The notes: a model not told the origin generated them from the sequence alone. Counted from the first letter of the stretch, positions 1-9,010 are shown. The stretch is 64,000 bases of DNA from Lachnospira sp. UBA4346 (GCA_002394205.1 DGTC01000020.1:40975-104974), one strand, 5' to 3'. Numbers and translations: made by a program.

Positions 1-2
1 AT

Positions 3-1040
3 ATTGTACTGACGGACGATCATTCTGTGAAACTTATTGACTTTGGAACGGTAAAGTCCGATTTTAACAACTCAGATGACATTTATATTAAAAATGGATA
101 TTCTCCGATTGAGCAATATCAGGGAAGAGATGCAGGGACAAGTACCGATGTGTATGCATTGTGTGCAACGATATATTATGTACTGACAGGTAAGGTGCCG
201 CCAAAGAGTACAGACAGAAGCAAGAATGATACATTACAGCCGTTATCAGCCCTTGCAAATGGATTGACACCGGTTGAAGCGATGGTAATTATGCAGGGAT
301 TAAAGGTGTCTGCGCAGGATAGAATTCAGAACTGTCGTGACCTGTTTTATTATCTGTATGTATATGCGAAAGATACTCAGGCAACGGAAGAAAAGCTGCA
401 GGCAATGTTGCACAGCAAAGAAATTGCACAAAAAGTTCGCAGTAAGAAAAAGGTTATCCGTTATCACAAAAGAAGTAAGGTTATATCAGGAATCCTGATT
501 GCATTATGTGTGGTAGCGACGGTAGCGTATCTGGTGTCAAGCGCAATGAAACAGCAGGGTTCAGGAAGCGAAGATGTTGTATCAGATGAAGTTATCACAA
601 CACAGGCAGCAGGTGGAACAGATAATAACACGGCGCAGAAGCAGACACAAAAAAGTATCTCAGAATTACAGACAACGTGTTATCAGGAAATCAATCATAA
701 GCGTGCTGCAGCAGGCATAGGAGAAGTAATCGCAGATGAGACGACAGAACAGCTTGCCATTCAGTTCGCAAAGGACATTTATGAGACAACCGAGACAGAT
801 CTCAACACATTCTGTACTGCAAAAGCACAGGAGCTGCAGAGTCAGTACGGAATAGATACACTTGCATGGATGGTTGCAGTGGAACCGGTAAATGCCACAG
901 CAAAGAAAGCGGTTCAGGATTTGTACAATAACGAAGGAAATGCAGCAGCCATTGCAGATGCTTCTTATGTAAATCAGGGAAATGGAATCTCAGAAGAAAA
1001 GAACGGTTCGTGCTATTGGGTCGTTGTTTTATCGAAGTAA
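3..1040 (+). CDS. Membrane Ser/Thr protein kinase with CAP-like domain, 3' part
   Basis: The reading frame is open from the first bases, so the 5' part lies outside the window. What remains begins just before the DFG metal-binding loop (LIDFGT) and runs through the activation segment (GYSPIEQY) and the C-lobe of a Hanks-type kinase (STDVYALCATIYYVLTG). A basic stretch follows, then one membrane helix near nt 480-545. The last ~120 residues start with a QEINHKRAAAGI-like stretch and end YWVVVLSK, which resembles a divergent CAP/SCP domain outside the cell. The expected role is a cytoplasmic kinase coupled to an outer sensor. The catalytic HxD region is not visible here. The kinase call is firm; the CAP-like call is tentative. 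Confidence 0.85.
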   Translation: MVLTDDHSVKLIDFGTVKSDFNNSDDIYIKNGYSPIEQYQGRDAGTSTDVYALCATIYYVLTGKVPPKSTDRSKNDTLQPLSALANGLTPVEAMVIMQGLKVSAQDRIQNCRDLFYYLYVYAKDTQATEEKLQAMLHSKEIAQKVRSKKKVIRYHKRSKVISGILIALCVVATVAYLVSSAMKQQGSGSEDVVSDEVITTQAAGGTDNNTAQKQTQKSISELQTTCYQEINHKRAAAGIGEVIADETTEQLAIQFAKDIYETTETDLNTFCTAKAQELQSQYGIDTLAWMVAVEPVNATAKKAVQDLYNNEGNAAAIADASYVNQGNGISEEKNGSCYWVVVLSK

Positions 1041-1100
1041 TATTTGATATGTGATGTATCATAACAGGCATATTGCAGTGAATGAGAATAGGGGGGTCGT

Positions 1101-2894
1101 ATGAATTTATTTACCAAAAAGACAGAACAGGCAGCGAAAAAAGCATATGCTGCGGCACAGGCAGGGGATTATTTAGCTGTTAAAAAATTAACAGATCATG
1201 GATTCTGTATCGGGGATTGTGATGAAGATGGAAACAGTCTGCTTCATTTTGCAGTGCAGGGCGGAAGTCTTGAGATGGTACAGTATCTTGTGGAAAAATG
1301 TAATATGGATCCGACGTGGGCGAATCATCAGATGGAAACACCCTACGATTTGGCACACAATCATCCACAAAAATGTGCAGAAATAGAAGCATATTTTGCA
1401 AAGTGGTGCGGTTTTACATACGAAGAATGTTACAGAAATCCGGTGGGAAGAGGAATGCATGCAGATCCGAGCATTATTTGTGTGGGAGACGATTATTATA
1501 TGGTAAATTCCAGCTTTGTTTATTTTCCATGTATTCCAATCTCACATTCAAAAGACCTTGTGCATTGGGAAGTCATCGGACATGCTGTTACGGATGAGGC
1601 ATGGGCAAAGGAACATTTGGGACATTTACAAGGCGGCAGAGGTTTTTGGGCACCGGATATCAGTTATCACAATGGCAGATTCTATATTTGTGCGACGTTA
1701 CGCAATAATGATGATGCAGAATATATTCAGACACAGATGGTTACGAGTTCACAAACGCCAGAGGGACCTTATGACACACCTGTCATTCATAATGTATTAG
1801 GCATTGATCCGTCTATTTTTACGGATGATGACGGAAGAAGATATATGTTAATTAACCGTGGTGCAAGAATGATGGAAATATCTGAAGATGGGAAAGAAAT
1901 TCTTTCAGAACCGGAGATGATTTGGTATGGACATTCCGGAAGAGCACCAGAAGGACCGCATTTGCTCAAAAAGGACGGATATTATTATTGTTTTCTTGCA
2001 GAAGGCGGAACGGGCATCGGACACCGGATTGCAGTAGGACGCTCAAAGAATCTGTGGGGACCATATGAAGACTGTCCATATAATCCGATTATGACACAGT
2101 TAGATGCGATTGCACCGATTCAGTGCTGCGGACACGGGAAGCCGGTTCGACTTTCAGACGGACGCTGGTATATTGTATATTTATGTTCTCGTTATTTAGA
2201 GGACAAATGGGGTATGTTAGGCAGAGAAACCTGTCTTGACAGAATGGAATGGACACCGGACGGCTGGCCGATTGTCAATCGAGGCAAAGGCCCTTCTTAC
2301 ATGGCAAAGCTGCCATTTCCGGATAATAAGGAAGAGGAGGATTCATTAAGAACTGTATACCATTCGCAGATTGTTTATTATACACCAAGAACAAGAGATT
2401 ATAAGTATATTCCGGAATGGGATGGAAAGCATATTACCATCAATGGCTGCGGACAGGATCTGTGTACACAGGAATGTCGAAGCGTACTTGTAAAGAATCA
2501 GCCGGATTTTGCATTTACATTTGCATATACCATGCATATATCTGATGAAAATAGCTTAGAAGGTCAGTCAGATGCAGGCGTAACATTGTATTATGATGAG
2601 AATACCTACATTAAGTTCGGTACAGATGGAACATCTGTATTTGTAAAGGAATATGTGGATAATCGTTATGTGCGTGAAGTAAAAAAAGAAGGTACTGTCA
2701 CGAAGGACTGTCAATTTAAGGTTGTGACAGATGGTTTACACAGAGAATTCTACTATAATGAAGAACTCATTGCAGCGTGGGATGATGTCACAAGTATCTG
2801 TTCAGAAGGTCTTGTAAAGGGCAAACGTTTCACGGGCGCAACGTATGGCGTGTATGTCAATGGATGTGGCAGTGCAGAATTTGAGGAAATATAG
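1101..2894 (+). CDS. Ankyrin-repeat / glycoside hydrolase family 43 fusion protein
   Basis: 597 residues. Residues ~10-100 read as ankyrin repeats (GNSLLHFAVQGGSLEMVQYL, then METPYDLAHN). From ~113 the protein is a GH43-type five-bladed propeller. The three GH43 carboxylates can be placed: D122 in HADPSI (general base), D236 in GIDPSIF (pKa modulator) and E284 in APEGPHL (general acid). WAPD at 183-186 is also typical. The last ~180 residues resemble the C-terminal beta-sandwich of beta-xylosidases. No signal peptide or membrane segment is visible, so it probably acts in the cytoplasm on imported xylo- or arabino-oligosaccharides; the substrate is inferred. A GGGGG-rich ribosome site precedes the ATG. 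The ankyrin front end is unusual for GH43. Confidence 0.9.
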   Translation: MNLFTKKTEQAAKKAYAAAQAGDYLAVKKLTDHGFCIGDCDEDGNSLLHFAVQGGSLEMVQYLVEKCNMDPTWANHQMETPYDLAHNHPQKCAEIEAYFAKWCGFTYEECYRNPVGRGMHADPSIICVGDDYYMVNSSFVYFPCIPISHSKDLVHWEVIGHAVTDEAWAKEHLGHLQGGRGFWAPDISYHNGRFYICATLRNNDDAEYIQTQMVTSSQTPEGPYDTPVIHNVLGIDPSIFTDDDGRRYMLINRGARMMEISEDGKEILSEPEMIWYGHSGRAPEGPHLLKKDGYYYCFLAEGGTGIGHRIAVGRSKNLWGPYEDCPYNPIMTQLDAIAPIQCCGHGKPVRLSDGRWYIVYLCSRYLEDKWGMLGRETCLDRMEWTPDGWPIVNRGKGPSYMAKLPFPDNKEEEDSLRTVYHSQIVYYTPRTRDYKYIPEWDGKHITINGCGQDLCTQECRSVLVKNQPDFAFTFAYTMHISDENSLEGQSDAGVTLYYDENTYIKFGTDGTSVFVKEYVDNRYVREVKKEGTVTKDCQFKVVTDGLHREFYYNEELIAAWDDVTSICSEGLVKGKRFTGATYGVYVNGCGSAEFEEI

Positions 2895-2914
2895 AAATAA
2901 TTAAAAATGAGCAA

Positions 2915-2967
2915 ACAAAAACACGACTTTATGTAATGAGAAGAAATTACATGAAGCCGTGTTTTTT
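2915..2967. terminator. Bidirectional terminator
   Basis: AAAACACG...TATGTAAT pairs with ATTACAT...CGTGTTTT around an 8-base loop, flanked by A-rich and T-rich tracts. It lies between the convergent GH43 and hemolysin III genes and can serve both. Confidence 0.8.
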
Positions 2968-3006
2968 CGGTTGAATTATATACTGAAAAATCAGTTTGAT
3001 AAGTTG

Positions 3007-3720
3007 TTACATTGTCATCGTCGCCACATACACATACATCATAATATAGTGGCAGAAACTTCCAGCCATGACGAACAGGTGGAAGATTTCATGAGAACCG
3101 AAGTTCTTGTGAAGCGAATTAAATACAGGCAGTTTCAGTGCATAAATGACACCGCCGATGGTGTAGATAATGCCGCCTGCAAGCAACCATCCAAATGCCG
3201 CAGCCGGCAGGATGCGAATAATCGGTGCAAATGCTAAGAGACATACCCAGCCCATTGCAATATACAATACAGATGAAATCCAACGAGGACAAGTAACCCA
3301 GCATAACTTAAATATAATGCCGAGAAGTCCGATTCCTGCGACGATTCCGAATAAGACAAATCCGATTGTACCATGCAAAACGATTAAGCATACTGGTGTA
3401 TAAGAACCGACAATCAATACAAAAATCATACAGTGGTCAAGTTTTTTTAAGAGCAGATTCTTTTCCGGTGTCAAATCAAAGGAATGATATGCAGTGCTTG
3501 CACCATACAATAGAATCATACTCGAAATGAATACACTCATACAGATTACATTGAGAATATGACTTGATTGAACTGCACGCTGAATTAATGCAGGGGCGGC
3601 GATAATTGCTGCAATCATTGCAATTAAATGGGTAATGGCACTGCCGGGATCTCGGAATGTAAAGCTGTGTGTATTGCTTCGATAAGAACGATGATTGGTT
3701 GTATATATGGATGATTTCAT
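3007..3720 (-). CDS. trhA: Hemolysin III / TrhA family membrane protein
   Basis: 237 residues with seven hydrophobic segments, of the PAQR-like hemolysin III superfamily. Family residues seen include the STAYHSFD motif (around residue 80), DHCMIFVLIVGSYTPVC (around 100-115), and a C-terminal HEIFHLFVMAGSFCHYI segment whose histidines form the presumed metal site. Bacterial members are linked to membrane homeostasis; real haemolytic activity is doubtful. It stands alone on the minus strand, with a regulated-looking promoter upstream. Confidence 0.88.
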   Translation of the reverse strand: MKSSIYTTNHRSYRSNTHSFTFRDPGSAITHLIAMIAAIIAAPALIQRAVQSSHILNVICMSVFISSMILLYGASTAYHSFDLTPEKNLLLKKLDHCMIFVLIVGSYTPVCLIVLHGTIGFVLFGIVAGIGLLGIIFKLCWVTCPRWISSVLYIAMGWVCLLAFAPIIRILPAAAFGWLLAGGIIYTIGGVIYALKLPVFNSLHKNFGSHEIFHLFVMAGSFCHYIMMYVYVATMTM

Positions 3721-3762
3721 AATAATTCCCCTTTCCTTTTTTATTTCTATATCAACTCTTTA

Positions 3763-3827
3763 TGATGTAGTATTTAAAACTACATGTAATTTATATTAAT
3801 ACTACATCTTGCGATTATAAAAGTCAA
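3763..3827 (-). promoter_or_regulatory. Promoter and inverted-repeat operator of the hemolysin III gene
   Basis: On the minus strand TTGACT (3827-3822) and TAGTAT (3804-3799) are 17 bp apart. The -10 lies inside a set of ATGTAGT half-sites: GATGTAGTATT at the left edge, an inner ACTACAT, and AATACTACATC at the right edge. The rest of the 362-base gap up to the next gene is AT-rich and shows only the glgP promoter. The half-site resembles BlaI/MecI/CopY-type boxes, but the arrangement differs, so the regulator is not assigned. Confidence 0.5.
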
Positions 3828-3945
3828 CACAAAAGTTTATTGTATTTATTTTGTACAAAATTAGAGAAATATTTATATGTTTTGTAAGAAAAAACATTTA
3901 AAATCAAAAAAGTTGGTTAGAATTACAAAAAAAGTGACAGAATAT

Positions 3946-3974
3946 TTGCAGAATAATTTGAAAAAGTGTATAAT
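3946..3974 (+). promoter_or_regulatory. Promoter of glycogen phosphorylase gene
   Basis: TTGCAG and TATAAT separated by 17 bp, about 110 bp upstream of the glgP start: a good sigma-A promoter by sequence. Confidence 0.6.
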
Positions 3975-4082
3975 AAAATCTATACAACTTGAGTAGATTG
4001 ACAGTAAAACAAAATATACCCCAAAACGAAAAAAGTCTATATACTAAATATAGAAGAGGCGTGGAAGAGGAAAGGAGTTTGC

Positions 4083-6551
4083 ATGGCAGATAGCAAAACA
4101 TTTGATAAGGAAGAATTTAAGAAAAATATTGTAAACAACTGTAAGATGTTGTACCGTAAGAATCTTGATGAGGCAACAGATCAGCAGAAGTTTCAGGCAG
4201 TCGCATATTCAGTAAAGGATATTATTATTGATAAATGGATTGCAGCACAGAAAGCATATAAGAAGCAGGACGCAAAGATTGTGTATTATATGTCTATGGA
4301 ATTTTTGATGGGTAGAGCACTCGGCAATAATATGATTAACCTCATGGCTTACAAGGAAATTCAGGAAGTATTAGATGAACTTGGCATGGATATCAATGTT
4401 ATCGAAGATCAGGAACCGGATGCCGCACTTGGTAATGGTGGTCTTGGCCGTTTGGCAGCCTGCTTTATGGATTCCCTTGCAACATTAGAATATCCGGCTT
4501 GTGGATGTGGAATCCGCTATAAATATGGTATGTTTAAGCAGGAGATTAAGGACGGCTATCAGATTGAAGTACCGGATAACTGGTTAAAGGACGGCAATCC
4601 ATTTGAAATTAAGCGTCCGGAATATCAGTACGAAATTAAATTTGGCGGTTATGTACGTTCTTACAGAGATGAAACAACAGGCAGAGATGTATTTGTTCAG
4701 GAAAATTACCGTTCCGTATATGCAGTTCCATATGACCTTCCGGTTGTAGGTTATGGCAATAATAATGTGAATACACTCCGCATCTGGGATGCAGAGCCGG
4801 TTGATACATTTAATTTAAGTTCATTTGATAAAGGTGATTATCAGAAGGCGATTGAAGAAGAGAACTTAGCAAAGAATATTGTAGAAGTTCTTTATCCGAA
4901 TGATAACCACTATGCAGGTAAGGAACTGCGTTTAAAGCAGCAGTATTTCTTCGTATCTGCAAGTGTTCAGCGTGCAGTTGACAAATATAAGAAAGAGCAT
5001 GATGACATTCGTAAACTCTATGAAAAGGCAGTATTCCAGTTAAATGATACCCATCCGACAGTTGCAGTAGCAGAATTGATGCGTATTTTGATGGATGAAG
5101 AAGGCCTTGAATGGGATGAAGCATGGGAAGTAACAACAAAGTCTGTTGCATATACGAACCATACAATTATGGCAGAAGCCTTAGAGAAGTGGCCAATCGA
5201 GCTATTCTCAAGACTGCTTCCTAGAATTTATCAGATTGTAGAAGAAATTAACCGTCGTTTTGTAGAAGAGATTAAGGCAAGATATCCTGGCAATCAGGAA
5301 AAGATTCGTAAGATGGCAATCATTTATGATGGTCAGGTTAAGATGGCGCATCTTGCAATCTGTGCAGGTTTCTCAGTAAACGGTGTTGCAAAACTTCATA
5401 CAGAAATCTTAAAGAAGCAGGAATTAAAGGATTTCTATGAAATGATGCCTGAGAAGTTCAATAATAAGACAAATGGTATTACACAGAGAAGATTCTTATT
5501 ACATGGCAATCCGCTGCTTGCAGATTGGATTACGGATAAGATTGGTGATGGCTGGATTACAGATTTGTCACAGTTACAGAAGTTAGAAGTTTATGCAGAT
5601 GAAGCAAAATATCAGCAGGAATTTATGCAGATTAAGCGTAAGAATAAACTTCGTCTTGCAAAATATATCAAAGAACACAACGGCATCGATGTGAATCCAG
5701 ATTCTATCTTTGATGTACAGGTAAAGCGTTTGCACGAATATAAGAGACAGTTATTAAACATTCTTCATGTAATGTATCTGTATAACCAGATTAAGAAGAA
5801 TCCGGACTATGATATGGTTCCTAGAACATTTATTTTTGGTGCAAAGGCAGCTGCCGGCTACCGCATTGCAAAGCAGACAATTAAGCTGATTAACAATGTG
5901 GCTGATGTAATTAATAATGATACATCAATCAACGGCAAGATTAAGGTTGTATTCATTGAAAATTATCGTGTATCAAATGGTGAAATTATCTTCGCAGCAG
6001 CAGATGTCAGCGAACAGATTTCAACAGCATCTAAGGAAGCATCTGGTACGGGTAATATGAAGTTTATGTTAAATGGTGCCGTGACACTTGGTACAATGGA
6101 TGGCGCGAACGTAGAAATCGTACAGGAAGTTGGAATTGATAATGCTGTAATCTTTGGTCTGAGTTCGGATGAAGTTATCCGTTATGAGAACGAAGGCGGC
6201 TATGATCCAATGGAAATCTTTAACAATGATCAGGATGTGCGTGAAGTATTGATGGAACTCATCAATGGCAAGTACGCACCAAATGATCCGGAAATGTTTA
6301 GAGATATTTATAATTCCCTTCTGAACAATCAGGATGGAAGACGTGCAGATACGTACTTCATTTTGAAGGATTTCCGTTCTTATGCAGAAGCACAGAAGCA
6401 GATTAATGAGCGTTACAAAGATGAGAGTGCATGGGCAAAATCAGTCTTATTAAATACAGCAAAGGCCGGTAAGTTCTCATCAGACAGAACAATTGAAGAA
6501 TATGTACAGGATATTTGGAAGTCAGAAAAGGTTCATGTAACAATGGACTAA
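4083..6551 (+). CDS. glgP: Glycogen/maltodextrin phosphorylase
   Basis: 822 residues, full length for a GT35 phosphorylase. It releases glucose-1-phosphate from alpha-1,4-glucan ends using phosphate and PLP. The PLP-lysine motif EASGTGNMKFMLNGA is intact, with the lysine at residue 660. NGGLGRLAACFMDS near residue 120 and NGITQRRFL are typical. The start has an AAAGGAG ribosome site. It is monocistronic, with its own promoter and a strong terminator. Pgi and a PPi-dependent phosphofructokinase elsewhere in the window would carry the product into glycolysis. Confidence 0.97.
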   Translation: MADSKTFDKEEFKKNIVNNCKMLYRKNLDEATDQQKFQAVAYSVKDIIIDKWIAAQKAYKKQDAKIVYYMSMEFLMGRALGNNMINLMAYKEIQEVLDELGMDINVIEDQEPDAALGNGGLGRLAACFMDSLATLEYPACGCGIRYKYGMFKQEIKDGYQIEVPDNWLKDGNPFEIKRPEYQYEIKFGGYVRSYRDETTGRDVFVQENYRSVYAVPYDLPVVGYGNNNVNTLRIWDAEPVDTFNLSSFDKGDYQKAIEEENLAKNIVEVLYPNDNHYAGKELRLKQQYFFVSASVQRAVDKYKKEHDDIRKLYEKAVFQLNDTHPTVAVAELMRILMDEEGLEWDEAWEVTTKSVAYTNHTIMAEALEKWPIELFSRLLPRIYQIVEEINRRFVEEIKARYPGNQEKIRKMAIIYDGQVKMAHLAICAGFSVNGVAKLHTEILKKQELKDFYEMMPEKFNNKTNGITQRRFLLHGNPLLADWITDKIGDGWITDLSQLQKLEVYADEAKYQQEFMQIKRKNKLRLAKYIKEHNGIDVNPDSIFDVQVKRLHEYKRQLLNILHVMYLYNQIKKNPDYDMVPRTFIFGAKAAAGYRIAKQTIKLINNVADVINNDTSINGKIKVVFIENYRVSNGEIIFAAADVSEQISTASKEASGTGNMKFMLNGAVTLGTMDGANVEIVQEVGIDNAVIFGLSSDEVIRYENEGGYDPMEIFNNDQDVREVLMELINGKYAPNDPEMFRDIYNSLLNNQDGRRADTYFILKDFRSYAEAQKQINERYKDESAWAKSVLLNTAKAGKFSSDRTIEEYVQDIWKSEKVHVTMD

Positions 6552-6585
6552 TGCCATCTGAGTGTTTTGAATAAATTGTAATTGC

Positions 6586-6648
6586 ACATCCCATTTGTGT
6601 ATATTCATTGCAAAAGAGCAAAGAATATATGCAGATGGGATGTTTTTA
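6586..6648 (+). terminator. Terminator of glgP
   Basis: A long stem pairs ACATCCCAT..TATATTC with GAATATAT..ATGGGATGT and is followed by TTTTTA. Confidence 0.85.
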
Positions 6649-6685
6649 TATGCTTCGGATGACGAAAGGTGCGTTTGTGATTCTG

Positions 6686-6715
6686 GTATATTCTTTGAGA
6701 AAAATGCATATACAT
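6686..6715 (+). promoter_or_regulatory. Sigma-E-like promoter upstream of spoIID
   Basis: GTATATT, 14 bp, then CATATACAT. This resembles the mother-cell sigma-E pattern (ATATT, 14-15 bp, CATACA-T). It lies ~90 bp before the SpoIID-like gene, which in other endospore formers is sigma-E dependent. Confidence 0.45.
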
Positions 6716-6801
6716 TATAAAGTTTCTAGTTTGGAACGTATAGTAGAAACGTTGTCTGCAAAAAGTGATTGTAAAGATGTCATAGAGAGAAGTGTGTGTG
6801 A

Positions 6802-7764
6802 ATGGATGGAACGATTAGAAGAAATATATTAAGAAAGTGTATGCGTGGATTATGTCTGTTTGGGTTGTGCATTATTGTTCCGGTGGTAATTACATTTACA
6901 GTAACAGGGGTGGTGCCGGAGCAGGAAGATGTGATTTCCGGGAAATTTGTTCGGATACAGTATGCACATACAACAAAGAATTATGATATTGAAGAATTTA
7001 TCAAAATGGTATTGGCTGATAAATTTCTGCAATCAGAACAGCCAGAGTTGTTAAAAGCAGAGAGTATTATACTGCGAACCAATCTGTATCGTGCGCTGGG
7101 AACGGAAACCTGGGTGGATGGAGAACAGTTAGGAGTGTCTTATCTGACAAAGCAGAAAATGAGACAAAAGTGGGGAAAGGAGTATGATAGAAAATATGCA
7201 TTGATAGAGCAGGCAGCAGCAGCAACAGCAGGACAGGTGCTAACGTATCAGGGACAGCTCATTGATGCACGATATACACCGGTCAGCAGTGGTGAAACAC
7301 TATCCGGTGAAGAGTTATTAGGAACAGAATACCCCTATCTGATTCGAGTACCATGTCAGGATGACTTAGCAAGCGATTTGTATTTGCAGAGTAATACAAT
7401 GACACGTAATGAGATTGTTCAAAAATTAACAGATAAGTATGAAGCACTGCGTTTGCCAAAAGAAACGCTGTTGAAAAATATACAGATTATTTCAAAGGCA
7501 CAGGATGGAACGGTCTTAAAATTACAGGTGGGAAATGTGATTTTAAGTGGAATAGAATTTGCACAGATATTAAAGATTCCTTCTGCAAATTTTGCGCTGG
7601 CGGAAGAAGGAAATCATATAAAAATTACGACGAAGGGAGTCGGAGAAAATATAGGAGTGAGTTTGTATACGGCAAATATTATGGCAGAACTTGGAAATAC
7701 ATATGACAGTATTTTAAATAAATTTTATAAGGACGTTATTATTATGTCGGTGGATGCCTTATAA
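6802..7764 (+). CDS. spoIID: SpoIID/LytB-domain sporulation protein
   Basis: 320 residues: a basic N-terminus, one membrane helix (~residues 14-36), then a SpoIID domain. SpoIID is a lytic transglycosylase that works with SpoIIM/SpoIIP to thin septal wall during engulfment. The region LLKAESIILRTNLYRAL matches the catalytic-Glu block (E82), and GVGENIGVSLYTANIMAEL is the end block. Both are degenerate: the usual GHGVGMSQ histidine and the HSxxGG motif (here TPVSSGE) are absent, so activity is uncertain. It is followed by a spoIIQ-like gene, an arrangement common in Clostridia. The ribosome site is weak (AGAGAAG). Confidence 0.8.
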   Translation: MDGTIRRNILRKCMRGLCLFGLCIIVPVVITFTVTGVVPEQEDVISGKFVRIQYAHTTKNYDIEEFIKMVLADKFLQSEQPELLKAESIILRTNLYRALGTETWVDGEQLGVSYLTKQKMRQKWGKEYDRKYALIEQAAAATAGQVLTYQGQLIDARYTPVSSGETLSGEELLGTEYPYLIRVPCQDDLASDLYLQSNTMTRNEIVQKLTDKYEALRLPKETLLKNIQIISKAQDGTVLKLQVGNVILSGIEFAQILKIPSANFALAEEGNHIKITTKGVGENIGVSLYTANIMAELGNTYDSILNKFYKDVIIMSVDAL

Positions 7765-7791
7765 ACAGAAGCGATTATATATTGTAATCAC

Positions 7792-7820
7792 GTATAAATT
7801 TACGAAATATGGGAAACATA
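7792..7820 (+). promoter_or_regulatory. Sigma-F/G-like promoter of spoIIQ
   Basis: GTATA, 14 bp, then GGGAAACATA, fitting the forespore sigma-F pattern (GTATA, ~15 bp, GGNNANNHTR). It lies between the spoIID-like and spoIIQ-like genes; SpoIIQ is forespore-expressed in model species. Confidence 0.5.
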
Positions 7821-7908
7821 CTAACATCCGCAGGTAAGCATATATCTGATTCAGATAGAATGAAAACCTGTATATGAGCAGACTGGCAATCTGGATAAGG
7901 AGGTTCGT

Positions 7909-8745
7909 ATGCATAGAGATAATATGAAACGTTTAAGAAAAGAACAAATTTATTCCCTGATAATTTCATTTGCTGTCATTTTTGCATTGGGATATGGAAT
8001 TTATTCAGTGGTCCATCGGATGAATGGTGATACAACAGATAATATTGTGAAGTTGAGTGACGCAGGAGAAAACAATGTGGCTTTAAAGACGGAAGATGTG
8101 ACGGATTCATTGCCGGGAGATATTGCAGGAAATTCAAATCCGGATATGGATGCAGAGGCTGCAAATGCGGGAGCGAGTATGCAAAAGAAGCAGAAAGAAC
8201 AGTCTGACGGAGTAACGGCACAGCAGCCGCAAAGTACGATGCAGGAAATGCAGATACAGGAAAAGGCAAAAGATGTGGCTTCAGATTCTGTGACAGCGAA
8301 GCAGGCGGCGATTGACGCAGCATATACATTTGGAGAACAGGATCATTTGCTTAGACCGGTTGCAGGAGATATTATTTTAAAATACAGTATGGACAGCACA
8401 ATATATTTTCCGACACTTGCGGCATACAAATGCAATCCGGCAATTCACATTGGCGCAGAAGAGGGAAGTAACGTAGGTGTTGCGGCAAATGGAATTGTAA
8501 CGGGTGTCCGCAATAGTGAGGAGACAGGTCTTACAATCGATGTTGCCATTGGAAATGGATATACAACAACGTATGGACTGATGAAAGATGTGACAGTCAA
8601 ACAGGGCGATACGGTCGTTGTGGGACAATTGTTAGGAAAGGTTGCAGCACCGACAGCATATTATACGAAGGAAGGAGCAAATCTGTACTTTGCATTAGCA
8701 AAGGATGGACAACCGATAGACCCTGCAATGTATTTTGGCGAATAG
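7909..8745 (+). CDS. spoIIQ: SpoIIQ-like M23/LytM-domain protein
   Basis: 278 residues: a short cytoplasmic tail, one membrane helix (~residues 17-37), a Q/A-rich linker, then a LytM/M23 domain from ~145 (AIHIGAEEGSNVGVAANGIV). SpoIIQ sits in the forespore membrane and binds mother-cell SpoIIIAH across the engulfing septum. The zinc ligands are mostly lost: HxGxD is HIGAEEG, and the HLHFE motif is LYFAL. It therefore probably acts as a scaffold, as in Bacillus. The ribosome site is AAGGAGG at proper spacing. It follows a spoIID-like gene. Confidence 0.82.
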   Translation: MHRDNMKRLRKEQIYSLIISFAVIFALGYGIYSVVHRMNGDTTDNIVKLSDAGENNVALKTEDVTDSLPGDIAGNSNPDMDAEAANAGASMQKKQKEQSDGVTAQQPQSTMQEMQIQEKAKDVASDSVTAKQAAIDAAYTFGEQDHLLRPVAGDIILKYSMDSTIYFPTLAAYKCNPAIHIGAEEGSNVGVAANGIVTGVRNSEETGLTIDVAIGNGYTTTYGLMKDVTVKQGDTVVVGQLLGKVAAPTAYYTKEGANLYFALAKDGQPIDPAMYFGE

Positions 8746-8759
8746 CACCAATTAAAAAG

Positions 8760-9010
8760 AGCTGCATAAGATATAATGAGCGCAGAAAAAAAGAAGCGAC
8801 ACCGAAGGTGGCATTTATTTTTTTCAAGCCATTAGCGAGAAAACAAAGCTACGAAGTAGCTGAGAAAGCACGAAGTGCGAGTTTTCGAGGCTGTAAAGTG
8901 AAAAGAGCGAAAGAAAAATCAAGCGACACCGAAGCAGAATAAAAAGCAGCAAAGCTGCGCCTTTTCGAGGCTGTAAAGTGAAAAGAGCGAAAGAAAAATC
9001 AAGCGATTGC
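8760..9010. repeat. Structured direct repeats (45-bp core, 80-bp period)
   Basis: The 45-base sequence starting TTTTCGAGGCTGTAAAGTG occurs identically at 8882-8926 and 8962-9006. Before each copy lies a different small hairpin set. Before the first: CACC-GAA-GGTG, AGCTAC-GAA-GTAGCT and GCAC-GAA-GTGC, enclosed by GAAAAC/GTTTTC. Before the second: GCAGC-AAA-GCTGC, enclosed by AAAA/TTTT. No ribosome site or credible protein is present. It looks like a dispersed structured repeat. Confidence 0.7.

Noticed and set aside
6608..6832. 74-codon frame before spoIID
   Set aside because: It starts inside the glgP terminator, covers the sigma-E-like promoter, overlaps spoIID by 31 bases and has no good ribosome site.
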